DNA of 64,000 bases from Dyella_B acidisoli (GCF_049532895.1 NZ_CP064031.1:3410001-3474000), one strand, 5' to 3'. Numbered from the stretch's first letter, positions 1 through 8,613 are shown. The notes: generated by a model not told the origin, from the letters alone. Numbers and translations: made by a program.

Positions 1-9
1 CATTGCTCT

Positions 10-1494
10 TCAATCATGCTCGATTCCATTGCCGAGCAAGCGCAGCGGCTCAAGCAGATCACTTGCAAGCAAGCCACGCTCGCCCTTGCGTGCAGCCACA
101 TCGCCGGCGCGCGCATGCAGGCCTACGCCAATGCGCGCGGCATCCCACGCCGAGCAACCTTGGGCCATCAATGCGGCGATGATGCCGGTAAGCAGATCGC
201 CCATGCCTCCGCTCCCCATGCCGGGATTGCCCCATGTACAGACGTCTAGACGTCCATCCGGATGAGCGATGAGCGAGCCCGATCCTTTCAGCACAACCAC
301 GGCGCCATAGCGTTGAGCCAGTTCACGCGCCGCAGCAAAGCGATCCATTTGCACTTCTGCGTTGCTCTTTTCGAGCAATCGGGCTGCCTCACCCGGATGC
401 GGCGTAAGCACTACGGGTGTAGTGAAGCGGCGCTGCTCGTGCGCAAGCAGATTCAATCCATCGGCATCCAGCACTAACGGCTTGCCGCTATCGAGCGCAG
501 TGAGCCATAACGCATGCCCCCACGCGCCCTGCCCCAGGCCCGGCCCTACCGCGAGCACAGTGGCGCGACTCAATAGCGGCTGTAATTCCTGCGGACCATG
601 GACGCCGTGCGCCATCAATTCCGGCCGAGCGCTGTTCAAGGCGATCAGATTTTCCGCACGCGTCGCGACGCTCACGAGCCCTGCGCCGCCGCGTAGCGCC
701 GCTTCACCGCATAAGCGGATCGCGCCAGCCGTGCCATGGTCGCCACCGATCGCCAGCACGTGCCCGCTGTCGCCCTTATGCGCATCGCGTGACCGCGGCC
801 CCAGATGCATGGCGTCGAGCAGCGCTGCATCGGCAGGCATGCCCTGCCACAGGATGTCCGGCAACCCAAGCGTATCGATGAACAGCGTGCCGGTCTTCGT
901 GGCGGCTTGCCCGGTATACAGGCCACGCTTGGCCGCGATGAAGCTCACGGTTGCCTGCGCGCGCATCGCTATACCTGGGCAATGCCCAGTATCCGCGTTC
1001 AATCCCGATGGGACATCCAACGCCAGAATGGGAACGCCGGAAGCATTGATGCGTTCGATCAACGCGCCAGCGGCAGGCTCGAGCGCGCGGTTCAAGCCAG
1101 TGCCATAGAGCGCATCCACGTATACGTCAGCCTGTGGCAGCAAGGCGTCCTGATGCCAGCGATGCGTAGTGCCTGCATTACGCAGCCACGTATCACGTGC
1201 AAGCGCCGCGTCGCCGCGTGCTGCGTCGCTGAGTTCCACCACTTCGACAGCCAGGTTGGCGGCATAGGCCAAGTTGGCTAGCAAATAGCCGTCACCGCCG
1301 TTATTGCCCGGACCGCAGAACACCACCAGTCGCCGCGCCTGCGGCCATTGCCGACACAGAAAAGTAAACGTCGCAGTGGCTGCCCGGTTCATCAGCTCGA
1401 AACCGCTGATGCCCAGATCATCGATGGCGCGCCGATCGAGCGCGCGAACCTGTTCGACGGTGTAGAGATCGCGAAGGTGGCGGTCTGCATGCAT
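10..1494 (-). CDS. nnr: Bifunctional NAD(P)H-hydrate epimerase / ADP-dependent (S)-NAD(P)H-hydrate dehydratase
   Basis: A 494-residue metabolite-repair enzyme that recycles hydrated NAD(P)H. The N-terminal YjeF-type epimerase domain (about residues 10-215) carries the FCGPGNNGGDG nucleotide loop. The C-terminal ribokinase-like dehydratase domain (about 225-490) carries GNPGMGSGGMGDLLTG, which matches the NPGMGxGGMGDxLxG signature. The length fits the fused bacterial enzyme. The stop lies at 10-12, and an ATG on the same strand at position 3-1, preceded by an AGAGC stretch, could start the next gene (tsaE follows nnr in many gammaproteobacteria), but that gene is outside the window. The gene is divergent from queG with only 28 bp between the starts. 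Confidence 0.95.
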   Translation of the reverse strand: MHADRHLRDLYTVEQVRALDRRAIDDLGISGFELMNRAATATFTFLCRQWPQARRLVVFCGPGNNGGDGYLLANLAYAANLAVEVVELSDAARGDAALARDTWLRNAGTTHRWHQDALLPQADVYVDALYGTGLNRALEPAAGALIERINASGVPILALDVPSGLNADTGHCPGIAMRAQATVSFIAAKRGLYTGQAATKTGTLFIDTLGLPDILWQGMPADAALLDAMHLGPRSRDAHKGDSGHVLAIGGDHGTAGAIRLCGEAALRGGAGLVSVATRAENLIALNSARPELMAHGVHGPQELQPLLSRATVLAVGPGLGQGAWGHALWLTALDSGKPLVLDADGLNLLAHEQRRFTTPVVLTPHPGEAARLLEKSNAEVQMDRFAAARELAQRYGAVVVLKGSGSLIAHPDGRLDVCTWGNPGMGSGGMGDLLTGIIAALMAQGCSAWDAARIGVGLHARAGDVAARKGERGLLASDLLEPLRLLGNGIEHD

Positions 1495-1522
1495 CGGCGG
1501 ATTATAGGGACGCGATTAGACT

Positions 1523-2590
1523 ATGCACATGTCCACGCAAACCTCTCCTGATTACGCCGCACTCGCCCTCGATATCAAGCACTGGGCGCGCGAGCTCGGC
1601 TTTGCGGAAGCGGGCATCAGCGGCGTAACGCTGGAACAGGACGAACAGCACCTGCAGCACTGGCTGGAAGATGGCTATCACGGCGAGATGGAGTACATGG
1701 CACGCCATGGCACCAAGCGGAGCCGGCCGGACGAACTGGAACCCGGCACGCAGCGCGTGATCTCCGTGCGCATGGATTACCTTCCGCCCGGCACGCAGCA
1801 CGCCTGGGATGTGCTGCGCGATGCCGAAGCAGGCTACGTAGCACGTTATGCGCTGGGCCGCGACTACCACAAGCTGATGCGCAATCGCCTGCAGAAACTG
1901 GCCGAGCGCATTCGCGAAGCGGTCGGCGACTTCGGTTATCGCGCCTATGTCGATTCAGCACCGGTGTTGGAAAAAGCGCTGGCACGCAATGCGGGGCTCG
2001 GCTGGATCGGCAAGCACACCGTGCTGATCCATCGCCAGGCGGGCTCGTACTTTTTCCTCGGCGAGCTGTACACCAATCTGCCACTACCGGTGGACGAACC
2101 GGCCAGCGCGCATTGCGGCACGTGCCGGAAGTGCATCGACATTTGCCCCACGCAGGCGATCGTGGCGCCGTATCGCCTGGATGCGCGTCGCTGCATTTCC
2201 TATCTCACGATCGAACTGAAAGGCGCGATCCCCGAGGAGCTGCGTGCGCCAATGGGCAACCGTATCTTCGGCTGTGACGATTGCCAGCTGATCTGCCCGT
2301 GGAACAAGTTCGCGCAAGACGCCACGGAACCGGACTTCGCGCCGAGGCACAGCCTGGATGGCGCCAAGCTGGTGGAACTGTTCGCATGGAGCGAAGAGGA
2401 ATTTCTCAAGCGCACGGAAGGCATGGCGATTCGCCGTGCCGGTTATGAAGGATGGTTACGCAATATCGCGGTGGCGCTGGGAAATGCGCCAAAGTCAGAG
2501 GAAGTGCGTATGGCGTTGCAGGCACGCGCAGATCATCCTTCAGCCATTGTGCGCGAGCATGTGGCGTGGGCACTCGCACGTCACGGCTAA
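1523..2590 (+). CDS. queG: Epoxyqueuosine reductase
   Basis: This enzyme performs the last step of queuosine synthesis, cobalamin-dependent reduction of epoxyqueuosine in tRNA to queuosine. The 355-residue protein has an N-terminal cobalamin/substrate region. It is followed by two 4Fe-4S motifs: CGTCRKCIDICP near residue 195 and GCDDCQLICPWN near residue 250. The C-terminal part (about 290-355) looks like the HEAT-like tail of QueG. Two in-frame ATGs, at 1523 and 1529, are both possible starts and no strong ribosome site separates them. Confidence 0.95.
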   Translation: MHMSTQTSPDYAALALDIKHWARELGFAEAGISGVTLEQDEQHLQHWLEDGYHGEMEYMARHGTKRSRPDELEPGTQRVISVRMDYLPPGTQHAWDVLRDAEAGYVARYALGRDYHKLMRNRLQKLAERIREAVGDFGYRAYVDSAPVLEKALARNAGLGWIGKHTVLIHRQAGSYFFLGELYTNLPLPVDEPASAHCGTCRKCIDICPTQAIVAPYRLDARRCISYLTIELKGAIPEELRAPMGNRIFGCDDCQLICPWNKFAQDATEPDFAPRHSLDGAKLVELFAWSEEEFLKRTEGMAIRRAGYEGWLRNIAVALGNAPKSEEVRMALQARADHPSAIVREHVAWALARHG

Positions 2591-2600
2591 TGCCCAAATG

Positions 2601-2682
2601 CCGTCATTCCCGCGAAAGCGGGAATCCATCTTGCTCTGATACATCCGTTGAAAATAGATTCCCGCTTTCGCGGGAATGACGG
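2601..2682. repeat. REP pair, class I, inverted
   Basis: Two copies of a palindrome with core CCCGCGAAAGCGGGAATCCA stand in inverted orientation about 30 bp apart (GTCATTCC... to ...GGAATGAC). The same unit recurs near 12.3, 13.4, 40.2, 44.0 and 52.6 kb. Here it lies between the convergent queG and panD and may help terminate both. Confidence 0.9.
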
Positions 2683-2731
2683 CCATGAGAGTAACGCGAC
2701 CCTCATGGCAATCTATGTGAAACCGCCGCGC

Positions 2732-3118
2732 TTACGCGGCAGCCATCTGCTTCGGAATCGAGCGATTCGTGTGGCTGATGCGGTTGTCCTTGTCCACGTA
2801 CACCAGCGTCGGCTGGAATTTTTCCACTTCCGCCTGATCAAGATGGACGAAGGCCGCAATGATGACCAAATCACCCGGCTGCGCACGGTGCGCGGCGCTG
2901 CCGTTCACGGAGATGATGCCGGAGCCTTCTTCGGCACGCAGCGCGTAGGTGACGAAGCGCTTGCCGTTATTGATGTTCCAGGCGTGGATCTGTTCGTATT
3001 CGCGGATGCCTGATGCGTCTAGCAGCAGGCCATCGATGGCGATCGAGCCTTCATAGTGCAGCTCCGCATGGGTTACGGTTGCACGATGGATCTTCGCCTT
3101 GAGCATGTTCAGGTGCAT
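2732..3118 (-). CDS. panD: Aspartate 1-decarboxylase (pyruvoyl enzyme precursor)
   Basis: Makes beta-alanine from L-aspartate for pantothenate synthesis. The protein is 128 residues from the chosen ATG (MHLNMLKAKIHRATVTHAEL), the usual size. It contains the self-cleavage site HYEGS, with Gly24-Ser25 as the bond that generates the pyruvoyl group. An in-frame reading extends 87 codons upstream, but it runs through the palindrome at 3241-3400 and matches no known PanD, so it is not used. The gene is last in the leftward pcnB-folK-panB-panC-panD order but is separated from panC by 280 bp. Confidence 0.96.
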   Translation of the reverse strand: MHLNMLKAKIHRATVTHAELHYEGSIAIDGLLLDASGIREYEQIHAWNINNGKRFVTYALRAEEGSGIISVNGSAAHRAQPGDLVIIAAFVHLDQAEVEKFQPTLVYVDKDNRISHTNRSIPKQMAAA

Positions 3119-3240
3119 GACTTTTTCCAGCAGGAACTGCCTGCATAGCTCGCTATTATCCAGCCGCTGCCGCCATGGCCGCAACGGCTCCCGGCCGGTA
3201 CATGGGGATGGCCAAGAGGCGTTCAATACCCACAAGCCGA

Positions 3241-3400
3241 GAGCCTGCTCAATATCCCCCGCAGCTCGCATAACCCCTGAGTGGCCGCCATGCGGCCGTG
3301 CGCGGCTTGACCAGACAGCCAGTCTGGCGCTGCGCCACGCGCGACCACCTGACGACCATTCAGGGGTTATGCGAACCACGCCGAGACATTGAACAGGCTC
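3241..3400. repeat. 160-bp palindromic element between panC and panD
   Basis: The left arm (3241-3284, starting GAGCCTGCTCAATATC) and right arm (3356-3400, ending GACATTGAACAGGCTC) are near-perfect inverted repeats of about 44 bp, both containing CGCATAACCCCTGA. The inner arms pair more weakly around a small CCAGAC/GTCTGG hairpin near 3310-3327. The element ends exactly one base before the panC stop codon. It is not one of the two REP classes seen elsewhere in the window. In the panC-panD transcript it would fold into one long stem. Confidence 0.8.
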
Positions 3401-4246
3401 TTAGTCGAACAACAGGTTATCGATCAGCCGGGTGGTCCCTAAACGGGCAGCGATCAACGCCACCAGCCCTTCCCGCTCGCCGTCACCCGGCTCGGCGAGG
3501 TCTTCGGCGCGCCGGATGGCGGCGTAATCCGGGACGAAGCCGGCACGTTCCAGCTTGGACGCCGCCGCCTGCTCGACCACCTTGCGGGCATGCCCCTTGG
3601 CGATCAGGTCGCGCATCTGCTGCAGGGTTTCGTAGATCAGCGCCGCCGTCTGCCGATCGCTGACTGAGAGGTATTGATTGCGTGAGCTGAGCGCCAGCCC
3701 GTCATCCGCGCGCTGCGTGGGGCCGCTCATCACTTTCACCGGCAATGAAAGGTCGCGCACCATGCGCTCGATCACTTTTAGTTGCTGGAAATCCTTCTGT
3801 CCGAAGATGGCGATATCTGGCTGCACCAGATTGAACAGCTTGCACACCACCGTCGCCACGCCATCGAAATGGCCGGGCCGATGCGCACCTTCCAGCGTAT
3901 CGGTGAGCTCGGGCACATGCAGGCTCACGCTTTTGTCTGCGCCAAACGGATACAGGGTCGCCACATCCGGCGCGAACAATAGATCGCAACCGGATTCGGC
4001 GAGCCCAGCCTGATCCTGCGCCAAAGTGCGCGGATAGCGCTCGAAATCTTCGTTCGGCCCGAACTGCGTTGGATTGACGAACACGCTAGCCACCACGCGA
4101 TCGGCACGCGCACGCGCCAGCTTCACCAGCGAGTGATGACCCGCGTGCAGGTTGCCCAATGTTGGCACGAAGCCAACCATGTGGCCTTGTGCGCGCCAGC
4201 CGCGAATGGTGGCACGCAGGCTCGCTGCGTCTTGAAGCGTTTGCAT
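3401..4246 (-). CDS. panC: Pantothenate synthetase
   Basis: ATP-dependent condensation of D-pantoate and beta-alanine to pantothenate. The 281-residue protein carries the nucleotidyltransferase signatures FVPTLGNLHAGHHSLV (HxGH-like, residues about 26-41), VFVNPTQFGPNEDF, and the KMSKS-equivalent ALSSRNQYLS. The start is the ATG at 4246 (MQTLQDAASLRATIR), 13 bp after the panB stop. A longer in-frame reading to 4534 overlaps panB and is rejected. Translationally close to panB, so almost certainly co-transcribed. Confidence 0.97.
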   Translation of the reverse strand: MQTLQDAASLRATIRGWRAQGHMVGFVPTLGNLHAGHHSLVKLARARADRVVASVFVNPTQFGPNEDFERYPRTLAQDQAGLAESGCDLLFAPDVATLYPFGADKSVSLHVPELTDTLEGAHRPGHFDGVATVVCKLFNLVQPDIAIFGQKDFQQLKVIERMVRDLSLPVKVMSGPTQRADDGLALSSRNQYLSVSDRQTAALIYETLQQMRDLIAKGHARKVVEQAAASKLERAGFVPDYAAIRRAEDLAEPGDGEREGLVALIAARLGTTRLIDNLLFD

Positions 4247-4259
4247 GAGAAAGTCTTCT

Positions 4260-5090
4260 TCAGTTGTAACCGTGTTCGGCCGCGGGGAACGCACCACTGC
4301 GCACGTCGGCGACATAGGCTGCGATGGCTTCCCGCACTGAGTGGCGACCGGCAAGGAAATCCTTGCTGAACTTGGGTCGCTTGCCAGGCGTAATGCCCAG
4401 CATGTCGTAAACCACCAGCACTTGGCCATCGCAGTGCGGGCCAGCACCGATGCCGATGACAGGTATGTTGAGCGCCTTGGTAACACGTTCGCCCAGCGCG
4501 GTAGGCACGCCTTCGAGTACCAGGATATCGGCACCGGCTTGCTGCACGGCCAGCGCCTCGCTGATCACGCGCTCCGCCGCTTCGTGCTCACGTCCCTGCA
4601 CTTTGTAGCCGCCGAATTTGTGTACGGACTGTGGTGTGAGACCCAAGTGTGCGCAGACCGGAATGGCGCGTTCGGTCAACGCATGGATCGATTCAAGAAT
4701 GTGCGGCGCGGCGCCTTCGATCTTCACCATGGCAGCGCCCGCTTCGCCCACCAGGCGTGCGCCAGCTTGCAGCGCATAGTCGACGTTGCGGTCCGCCATG
4801 AACGGCATGTCGGTAACCAATAGCGTAGCGGACAAACCGCGCGCCACCATGCTGGTGTGATAGACCATCTGATCGAGTGTCACCGGCAGCGTGCTGCGCT
4901 GGCCTTGCACCACCATCCCCAACGAATCGCCAACCAGCGCGATATCCACGCCGGCGTATTCCAACTGCGCAGCGAAGCTCGCGTCGTACGCGGTAAGCAT
5001 CACGATCTTGCGCCCTTCCGCCTTCATCGCATGCAGGCTCGGCACGGTGACCGGCTTGCGGACGGGAGCGTTGGCGTTTTCCACGTACAC
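4260..5090 (-). CDS. panB: 3-methyl-2-oxobutanoate hydroxymethyltransferase
   Basis: Ketopantoate formation from alpha-ketoisovalerate and methylene-THF, the first committed pantothenate step. Family motifs are MLTAYDASFA, ALVGDSLGMV, HLGLTPQSVHKFGGY and VIGIGAGPHCDGQVLV. The proposed start is a GTG at 5090 (product begins M-Y-V-E-N-A), preceded by AAGGA seven bases upstream, giving 276 residues. An in-frame ATG at 5144 gives 294 residues with a non-conserved leader. The gene lies between folK and panC in one leftward operon. Confidence 0.95.
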   Translation of the reverse strand: MYVENANAPVRKPVTVPSLHAMKAEGRKIVMLTAYDASFAAQLEYAGVDIALVGDSLGMVVQGQRSTLPVTLDQMVYHTSMVARGLSATLLVTDMPFMADRNVDYALQAGARLVGEAGAAMVKIEGAAPHILESIHALTERAIPVCAHLGLTPQSVHKFGGYKVQGREHEAAERVISEALAVQQAGADILVLEGVPTALGERVTKALNIPVIGIGAGPHCDGQVLVVYDMLGITPGKRPKFSKDFLAGRHSVREAIAAYVADVRSGAFPAAEHGYN

Positions 5091-5144
5091 GGCAGTTCCT
5101 TCGATGTTGCGGTGAACAATTATCCGGCGCGGGACGGCCAGCAC

Positions 5145-5627
5145 TCAAGCCAATGGCTGACAGCCTTGTGTATCAACGGCTCGCAACAGATCCGCCACGT
5201 TGCCCTGCCCCGGAATCTCCAGATCGGGCGCGACATCGTGCAACGGCAATAGCACAAAGGCCCGGTCGGCGATATGCGGATGGGGCAAGTTCAAACGCGC
5301 TTCGTTGACGGTTCTACCGGCAACATGCAACAAATCCAGATCGAGCGTGCGCGGTCCCCAACGCTCGCTGTTGCGTTGACGACCCGCAGCGCGCTCGATG
5401 GTCAGCAAAGCATCCAGCAAGTCGTGTGGCTCCAGCAGCGTTTCAAGCGCCACCACGGCATTGAGAAAGTCCGGCTGATTCACCACGCCCCAGGGCGGCG
5501 TGCGATAGATGCGCGAACGAGCCGTCAACTCGGTCTGCGGCAACGCTGCCAACGCCTCCATGGCATTGAGCAGATGTTGTTGCGAATCGCCGAGATTGCT
5601 GCCCAGCGCCACGAAGGCGCGCATCAA
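5145..5627 (-). CDS. folK: 2-amino-4-hydroxy-6-hydroxymethyldihydropteridine diphosphokinase
   Basis: Pyrophosphoryl transfer to 6-hydroxymethyl-7,8-dihydropterin in folate synthesis. The 160-residue protein starts AFVALGSNLGD and has the HPPK signature WGPRTLDLDLLH (about residues 90-101) followed by LPHPHIADRAFVLLPL. Its ATG overlaps the pcnB stop (4-base ATGA-type overlap), indicating translational coupling in the pcnB-folK-panBCD operon. Confidence 0.96.
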   Translation of the reverse strand: MMRAFVALGSNLGDSQQHLLNAMEALAALPQTELTARSRIYRTPPWGVVNQPDFLNAVVALETLLEPHDLLDALLTIERAAGRQRNSERWGPRTLDLDLLHVAGRTVNEARLNLPHPHIADRAFVLLPLHDVAPDLEIPGQGNVADLLRAVDTQGCQPLA

Positions 5628-6973
5628 GCAGCTCCGGACTTGCCGGCAGCGGGTTTGCGGCGACGCTTGCGTTTGCGCGGAGCGCTTGCGCGCACCGGCT
5701 CAACCTCTCCCGGCGTACTGGCCTGATGCAACGGCAATGCCGCAGCCAGCGTTTCATGCGGCAATTGCTGTGCATGCGCCCACCACTGGCCGAGTTCGCC
5801 GATCGCCGGCGATTCTGCTTCGCGCAGCAGCAGAAAATCGAATGCTGCTCGAAAGCGTGGATGCGTCAGCAGGCGGAACACCTTTTTACGTTGGATCTGT
5901 TCAAAGCGTGGCTGCAGTGACCAGATTTCTTCCATCGTGATGGTGAAACGGCGCGGAATCGCCACGCGCTGACATTGCTCGGCCACTACGTGCGTGGCGG
6001 CGCGTGCCCATGCTTCGTTGGCATCTTTGCCATGCGTGGCCCACGTATGTGCGAGATCGCGCACTTCGCCCCACAGCAGCACGGCGAACAGGAAGGCCGG
6101 CGTGACCGACTTACCCTCGATCACGCGCGCATCGGTGTTTTCCAAACCGCGCTCGATCAGCGAACGCAACGCCTTGTCACCACGCTTCAGCGCACGCGCC
6201 GTGGCGGGGAACATGTACTTGAGCAAGCCGCTTTCTTCAAGCATGCGGAAGCTCTTGCGACCATGGCCGGCCAGGAACATTTTCAGCGATTCGTCGAACA
6301 ACCGCGCGGGCGCAACACCACTGAGCAGCGGTCCCAGCTCTGCGAACGGCGCGGACGCAGAAGCATCAATACGGAAATCGAGCTTGGCAGCCAAACGTGC
6401 GGCACGCAGCATGCGCACCGGATCTTCGCGGTAGCGCGTGCCCGGATCGCCGATCAGGTGCAGCACGCGATCCTGCAGATCCTGCATGCCGCCCACGTAG
6501 TCGCGCACCGAGAAGTCGCTGATGTCGTAGTACATCGCGTTGACACGGAAGTCTCGGCGCATGGCGTCTTCTTCGACGGTGCCCCAGACGTTGTCGCGCA
6601 CGATGCGGCCGTCCACGATGTGACGATCGCCTTCGCTCTCCTCATCGCTGGTGCCACGGAAGGTGGCCACTTCGATGATCTCAGCGCCGTACACCACATG
6701 CGCCAGACGGAAGCGGCGACCGATGAGGCGGCAGTTGCGGAACAGCTTCTTCACTTCGTCCGGCGTGGCGTTGGTGGCCACGTCGAAATCCTTGGGGTGC
6801 CCGCCCAGCAGCAGATCGCGCACGGCGCCGCCGACCAGGTAGGCGTTATAGCCGGCTTCGTTCAGGCGATAGAGCACACGCAAGGCTGCCTTGCTGATGT
6901 TCTTGCGGGAGATTGTGTGCTGCTCGCGCGGAATGATGCGCAGGGCGAGCTTGGCGTCGTTGGCAGTCCGCAT
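5624..6973 (-). CDS. pcnB: Poly(A) polymerase I
   Basis: Adds poly(A) tails to RNA 3' ends, promoting decay. The 449-residue protein has the class II nucleotidyltransferase core VGGAVRDLLLGGHPKDFDVA (about residues 47-66) with the DxD metal residues, the RRFRLAHVV motif of the tRNA-nucleotidyltransferase/PcnB family, and a basic tail (APRKRKRRRKP) typical of PcnB and not of CCA-adding enzymes. A GGAGAGG stretch precedes the ATG. It heads the folate/pantothenate operon, as in related gammaproteobacteria. Confidence 0.95.
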   Translation of the reverse strand: MRTANDAKLALRIIPREQHTISRKNISKAALRVLYRLNEAGYNAYLVGGAVRDLLLGGHPKDFDVATNATPDEVKKLFRNCRLIGRRFRLAHVVYGAEIIEVATFRGTSDEESEGDRHIVDGRIVRDNVWGTVEEDAMRRDFRVNAMYYDISDFSVRDYVGGMQDLQDRVLHLIGDPGTRYREDPVRMLRAARLAAKLDFRIDASASAPFAELGPLLSGVAPARLFDESLKMFLAGHGRKSFRMLEESGLLKYMFPATARALKRGDKALRSLIERGLENTDARVIEGKSVTPAFLFAVLLWGEVRDLAHTWATHGKDANEAWARAATHVVAEQCQRVAIPRRFTITMEEIWSLQPRFEQIQRKKVFRLLTHPRFRAAFDFLLLREAESPAIGELGQWWAHAQQLPHETLAAALPLHQASTPGEVEPVRASAPRKRKRRRKPAAGKSGAA

Positions 6974-7295
6974 GTCTTACACCTCTCCGCCGTAGCGAGG
7001 GTGTCGAGACGCCGATCTGATGTGCGATGCGGACTGAGGGCGAGTGGAGGCGTACTTGGCAGTATGCCGAGCTCGACCGAGGGAGCAGCGCGCATCAGAG
7101 CGAGCGGATCGGAGGCCGCAGCAGGAGAGGCGTGAGAAATGCGGGCTAACTGTGGGATTCAAGCGTTCGAAATCCTTGCGGTTTCCAAATCCGGATGTCT
7201 GGCCGAGCACGCCTGACATGCTCCGACCATCCGAAACCAGTCGTGAGCATTGTCCTGCAAGTGCTTGAGCTGATGCGAGGGTGCGTCTGCAGGCG
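6974..7295. other. Intergenic region without a recognised gene
   Basis: About 320 bp between the divergent pcnB start and the tRNA-Glu promoter. It presumably holds the leftward pcnB promoter, but no box stands out. Short reading frames here have no recognisable product and no convincing ribosome site. Confidence 0.5.
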
Positions 7296-7323
7296 TTGCC
7301 GGACGGGGCGATTCAGCTATACT
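7296..7323 (+). promoter_or_regulatory. Sigma-70 promoter of tRNA-Glu
   Basis: TTGCCG at 7296-7301, a 16-bp spacer, and TATACT at 7318-7323, ending 20 bp before the mature tRNA 5' end. Position and match fit a stable-RNA promoter. Confidence 0.7.
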
Positions 7324-7343
7324 AGCGCGCTTCGCAACAATAC

Positions 7344-7419
7344 GCTCCCATCGTCTAGTGGCCTAGGACACCGCCCTCTCAAGGCGGGAACACGAGTTCG
7401 AACCTCGTTGGGAGCGCCA
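7344..7419 (+). tRNA. tRNA-Glu (anticodon CTC)
   Basis: A 76-nt cloverleaf with acceptor GCTCCCA/TGGGAGC, discriminator G and an encoded CCA. The anticodon stem CCGCC/GGCGG encloses the loop CTCTCAA, so the anticodon is CTC and reads GAG. The T arm is ACGAG-TTCGAAC-CTCGT. The D-arm sequence TCGTCTAGTGGCCTAGGACA is typical of bacterial tRNA-Glu. Confidence 0.95.
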
Positions 7420-7476
7420 CCTCCAAGATGATCGGCGTTTTATGATCGGTTTTTCGGTCCAGAGGTATACCGCAGC

Positions 7477-7800
7477 ATGACCTTCGTCGTCACCGACAAC
7501 TGCATCAAGTGCAAATACACCGATTGCGTCGAAGTCTGTCCGGTCGACGCTTTCCACGAAGGCCCCAACTTCCTCGCGATCAATCCTGACGAATGCATCG
7601 ACTGCACATTGTGCGAGCCCGAATGCCCGATCAATGCGATCTATCCAGAGGACGACGTTCCCGCTGGGCAGGAACACTTCGTGAAGCTGAACAAAGAACT
7701 TGCGGAAGCATGGCCGGTGATCACCGTGCGCAAAGACGCCTTGTCAGATGCGAAGGAGTGGGAAGGCAAGCCGGACAAGCTGAAGTTGCTTGAGCGCTGA
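7477..7800 (+). CDS. fdxA: Seven-iron ferredoxin (3Fe-4S/4Fe-4S)
   Basis: A 107-residue acidic electron carrier. The first cluster motif is CIKCKYTDCVEVCP and the second is CIDCTLCEPECP, the FdxA arrangement in which the first site binds 3Fe-4S and the second 4Fe-4S. The C-terminal half (EHFVKLNKELAEAWPVIT) is the conserved extension of the Azotobacter FdI/FdxA type. It lies 57 bp downstream of tRNA-Glu and ends in a strong terminator. Confidence 0.95.
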   Translation: MTFVVTDNCIKCKYTDCVEVCPVDAFHEGPNFLAINPDECIDCTLCEPECPINAIYPEDDVPAGQEHFVKLNKELAEAWPVITVRKDALSDAKEWEGKPDKLKLLER

Positions 7801-7823
7801 TCAAGCGCAGTAACGGAAAAGTC

Positions 7824-7875
7824 CAGACAACAAAAAAGGCACCACGCAAAGCGTTGGTGCCTTTTTTGTTGTCTG
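7824..7875. terminator. Intrinsic terminator after fdxA (bidirectional)
   Basis: Perfect long stem: CAGACAACAAAAAAGGCACCA... pairs with ...TTGGTGCCTTTTTTGTTGTCTG around a CGC-AAA-GCG apex. The A-run on one arm and T-run on the other allow termination in both directions, serving fdxA and possibly the leftward bamC. Confidence 0.9.
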
Positions 7876-7920
7876 CTATACGCCAGATCTGCTGACACTG
7901 CCAGCGAGCTTAACTCGCTT

Positions 7921-7954
7921 CACCGTCATTCCGGCGAAGGCCGGAATGACGGTG
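7921..7954. repeat. Single REP unit, GCGAAGGC variant
   Basis: CACCGTCATTCCGG and CCGGAATGACGGTG form a 14-bp stem around CGAAGG. This variant of the class I REP recurs near 41.4-41.5 and 56.85 kb. It lies just downstream of the bamC stop. Confidence 0.85.
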
Positions 7955-7978
7955 AGGTGACGTTGATGCTTACCGCAA

Positions 7979-8575
7979 TCAGCCCTTGCCGCCCATGCGC
8001 GACTTCAAGCTATCAATGACCTTGGCCACTGCTGCTGCATCGCCCTGCGCGCGCACTTCGCTCGAACCCTGTCCGCTGCCGGCAATGGTGACCACTACCT
8101 GACGCGGCGCTACGCTCGGACCGCTCGCGCTACTGCTGCTACCACGGCCGAACATGCGACCGAAGAAGCCAGGCTTTTCGGCCGGCTGATCGGAAGCCAG
8201 CACGCTGAGGCTGTAGCTGTGCGCGGCATCGTCATGGCTCTGCAGCGTGCCGATTTCGCCGTTGCTCAACGCTTCGCCGACACGGCGGTAGGTTTCGTCC
8301 ACGCTGTCAGCCAGGATAAAGCCGTCGGTGATGGTGCTGGGAACGTTGCCCACGCGCGCGGTGGCGCCGTTGGCGGTCGGATGATTAGCCCCGGTCGGCG
8401 GGATCACCAACGCAGCACTGGCGTTGGGGGTGTCCATGCCTGGCGGAATTTCCAGCGGCGATTGCTGCTTGGCCGTCTGCCAGGCCTTTTCGGAACGGAA
8501 AATGCCGCAGCCCGAAATCAGCAGGCCGGTCAGAATCAGGGCCGGCAGGGCGACGGCGAGGGAAGATTTCTTCAT
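7979..8575 (-). CDS. bamC: BamC-like outer-membrane lipoprotein (short form)
   Basis: A 198-residue lipoprotein precursor. The N-terminal signal ends in the lipobox LISGC (Cys about 23). The segment LEIPPGMDTPN resembles the N-terminal unstructured BamC stretch that docks on BamD, and residues about 80-198 could form one helix-grip-like domain (FILADSVDETYRRVGEAL). E. coli BamC has two such domains and about 344 residues, so this form is reduced. The assignment rests mainly on its place directly after dapA, the same order as dapA-bamC in E. coli, and on the lipobox; sequence similarity alone would be weak. Confidence 0.72.
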   Translation of the reverse strand: MKKSSLAVALPALILTGLLISGCGIFRSEKAWQTAKQQSPLEIPPGMDTPNASAALVIPPTGANHPTANGATARVGNVPSTITDGFILADSVDETYRRVGEALSNGEIGTLQSHDDAAHSYSLSVLASDQPAEKPGFFGRMFGRGSSSSASGPSVAPRQVVVTIAGSGQGSSEVRAQGDAAAVAKVIDSLKSRMGGKG

Positions 8576-8613
8576 GTAATGGATTCCGTTGTGTTCCGAA
8601 TTGAGTCAACCGA

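Noticed and set aside
3119..3379. Upstream extension of panD by 87 codons
   Set aside because: It reads through the 160-bp palindrome; PanD is a 126-130 residue family and starts at MHLNMLK.
5975..7135. 386-codon frame antisense to pcnB
   Set aside because: Shadow of pcnB with no recognisable domains.
7344..7419. tRNA-Glu as an integration site
   Set aside because: No integrase gene and no repeated tRNA 3' end were found in the window.
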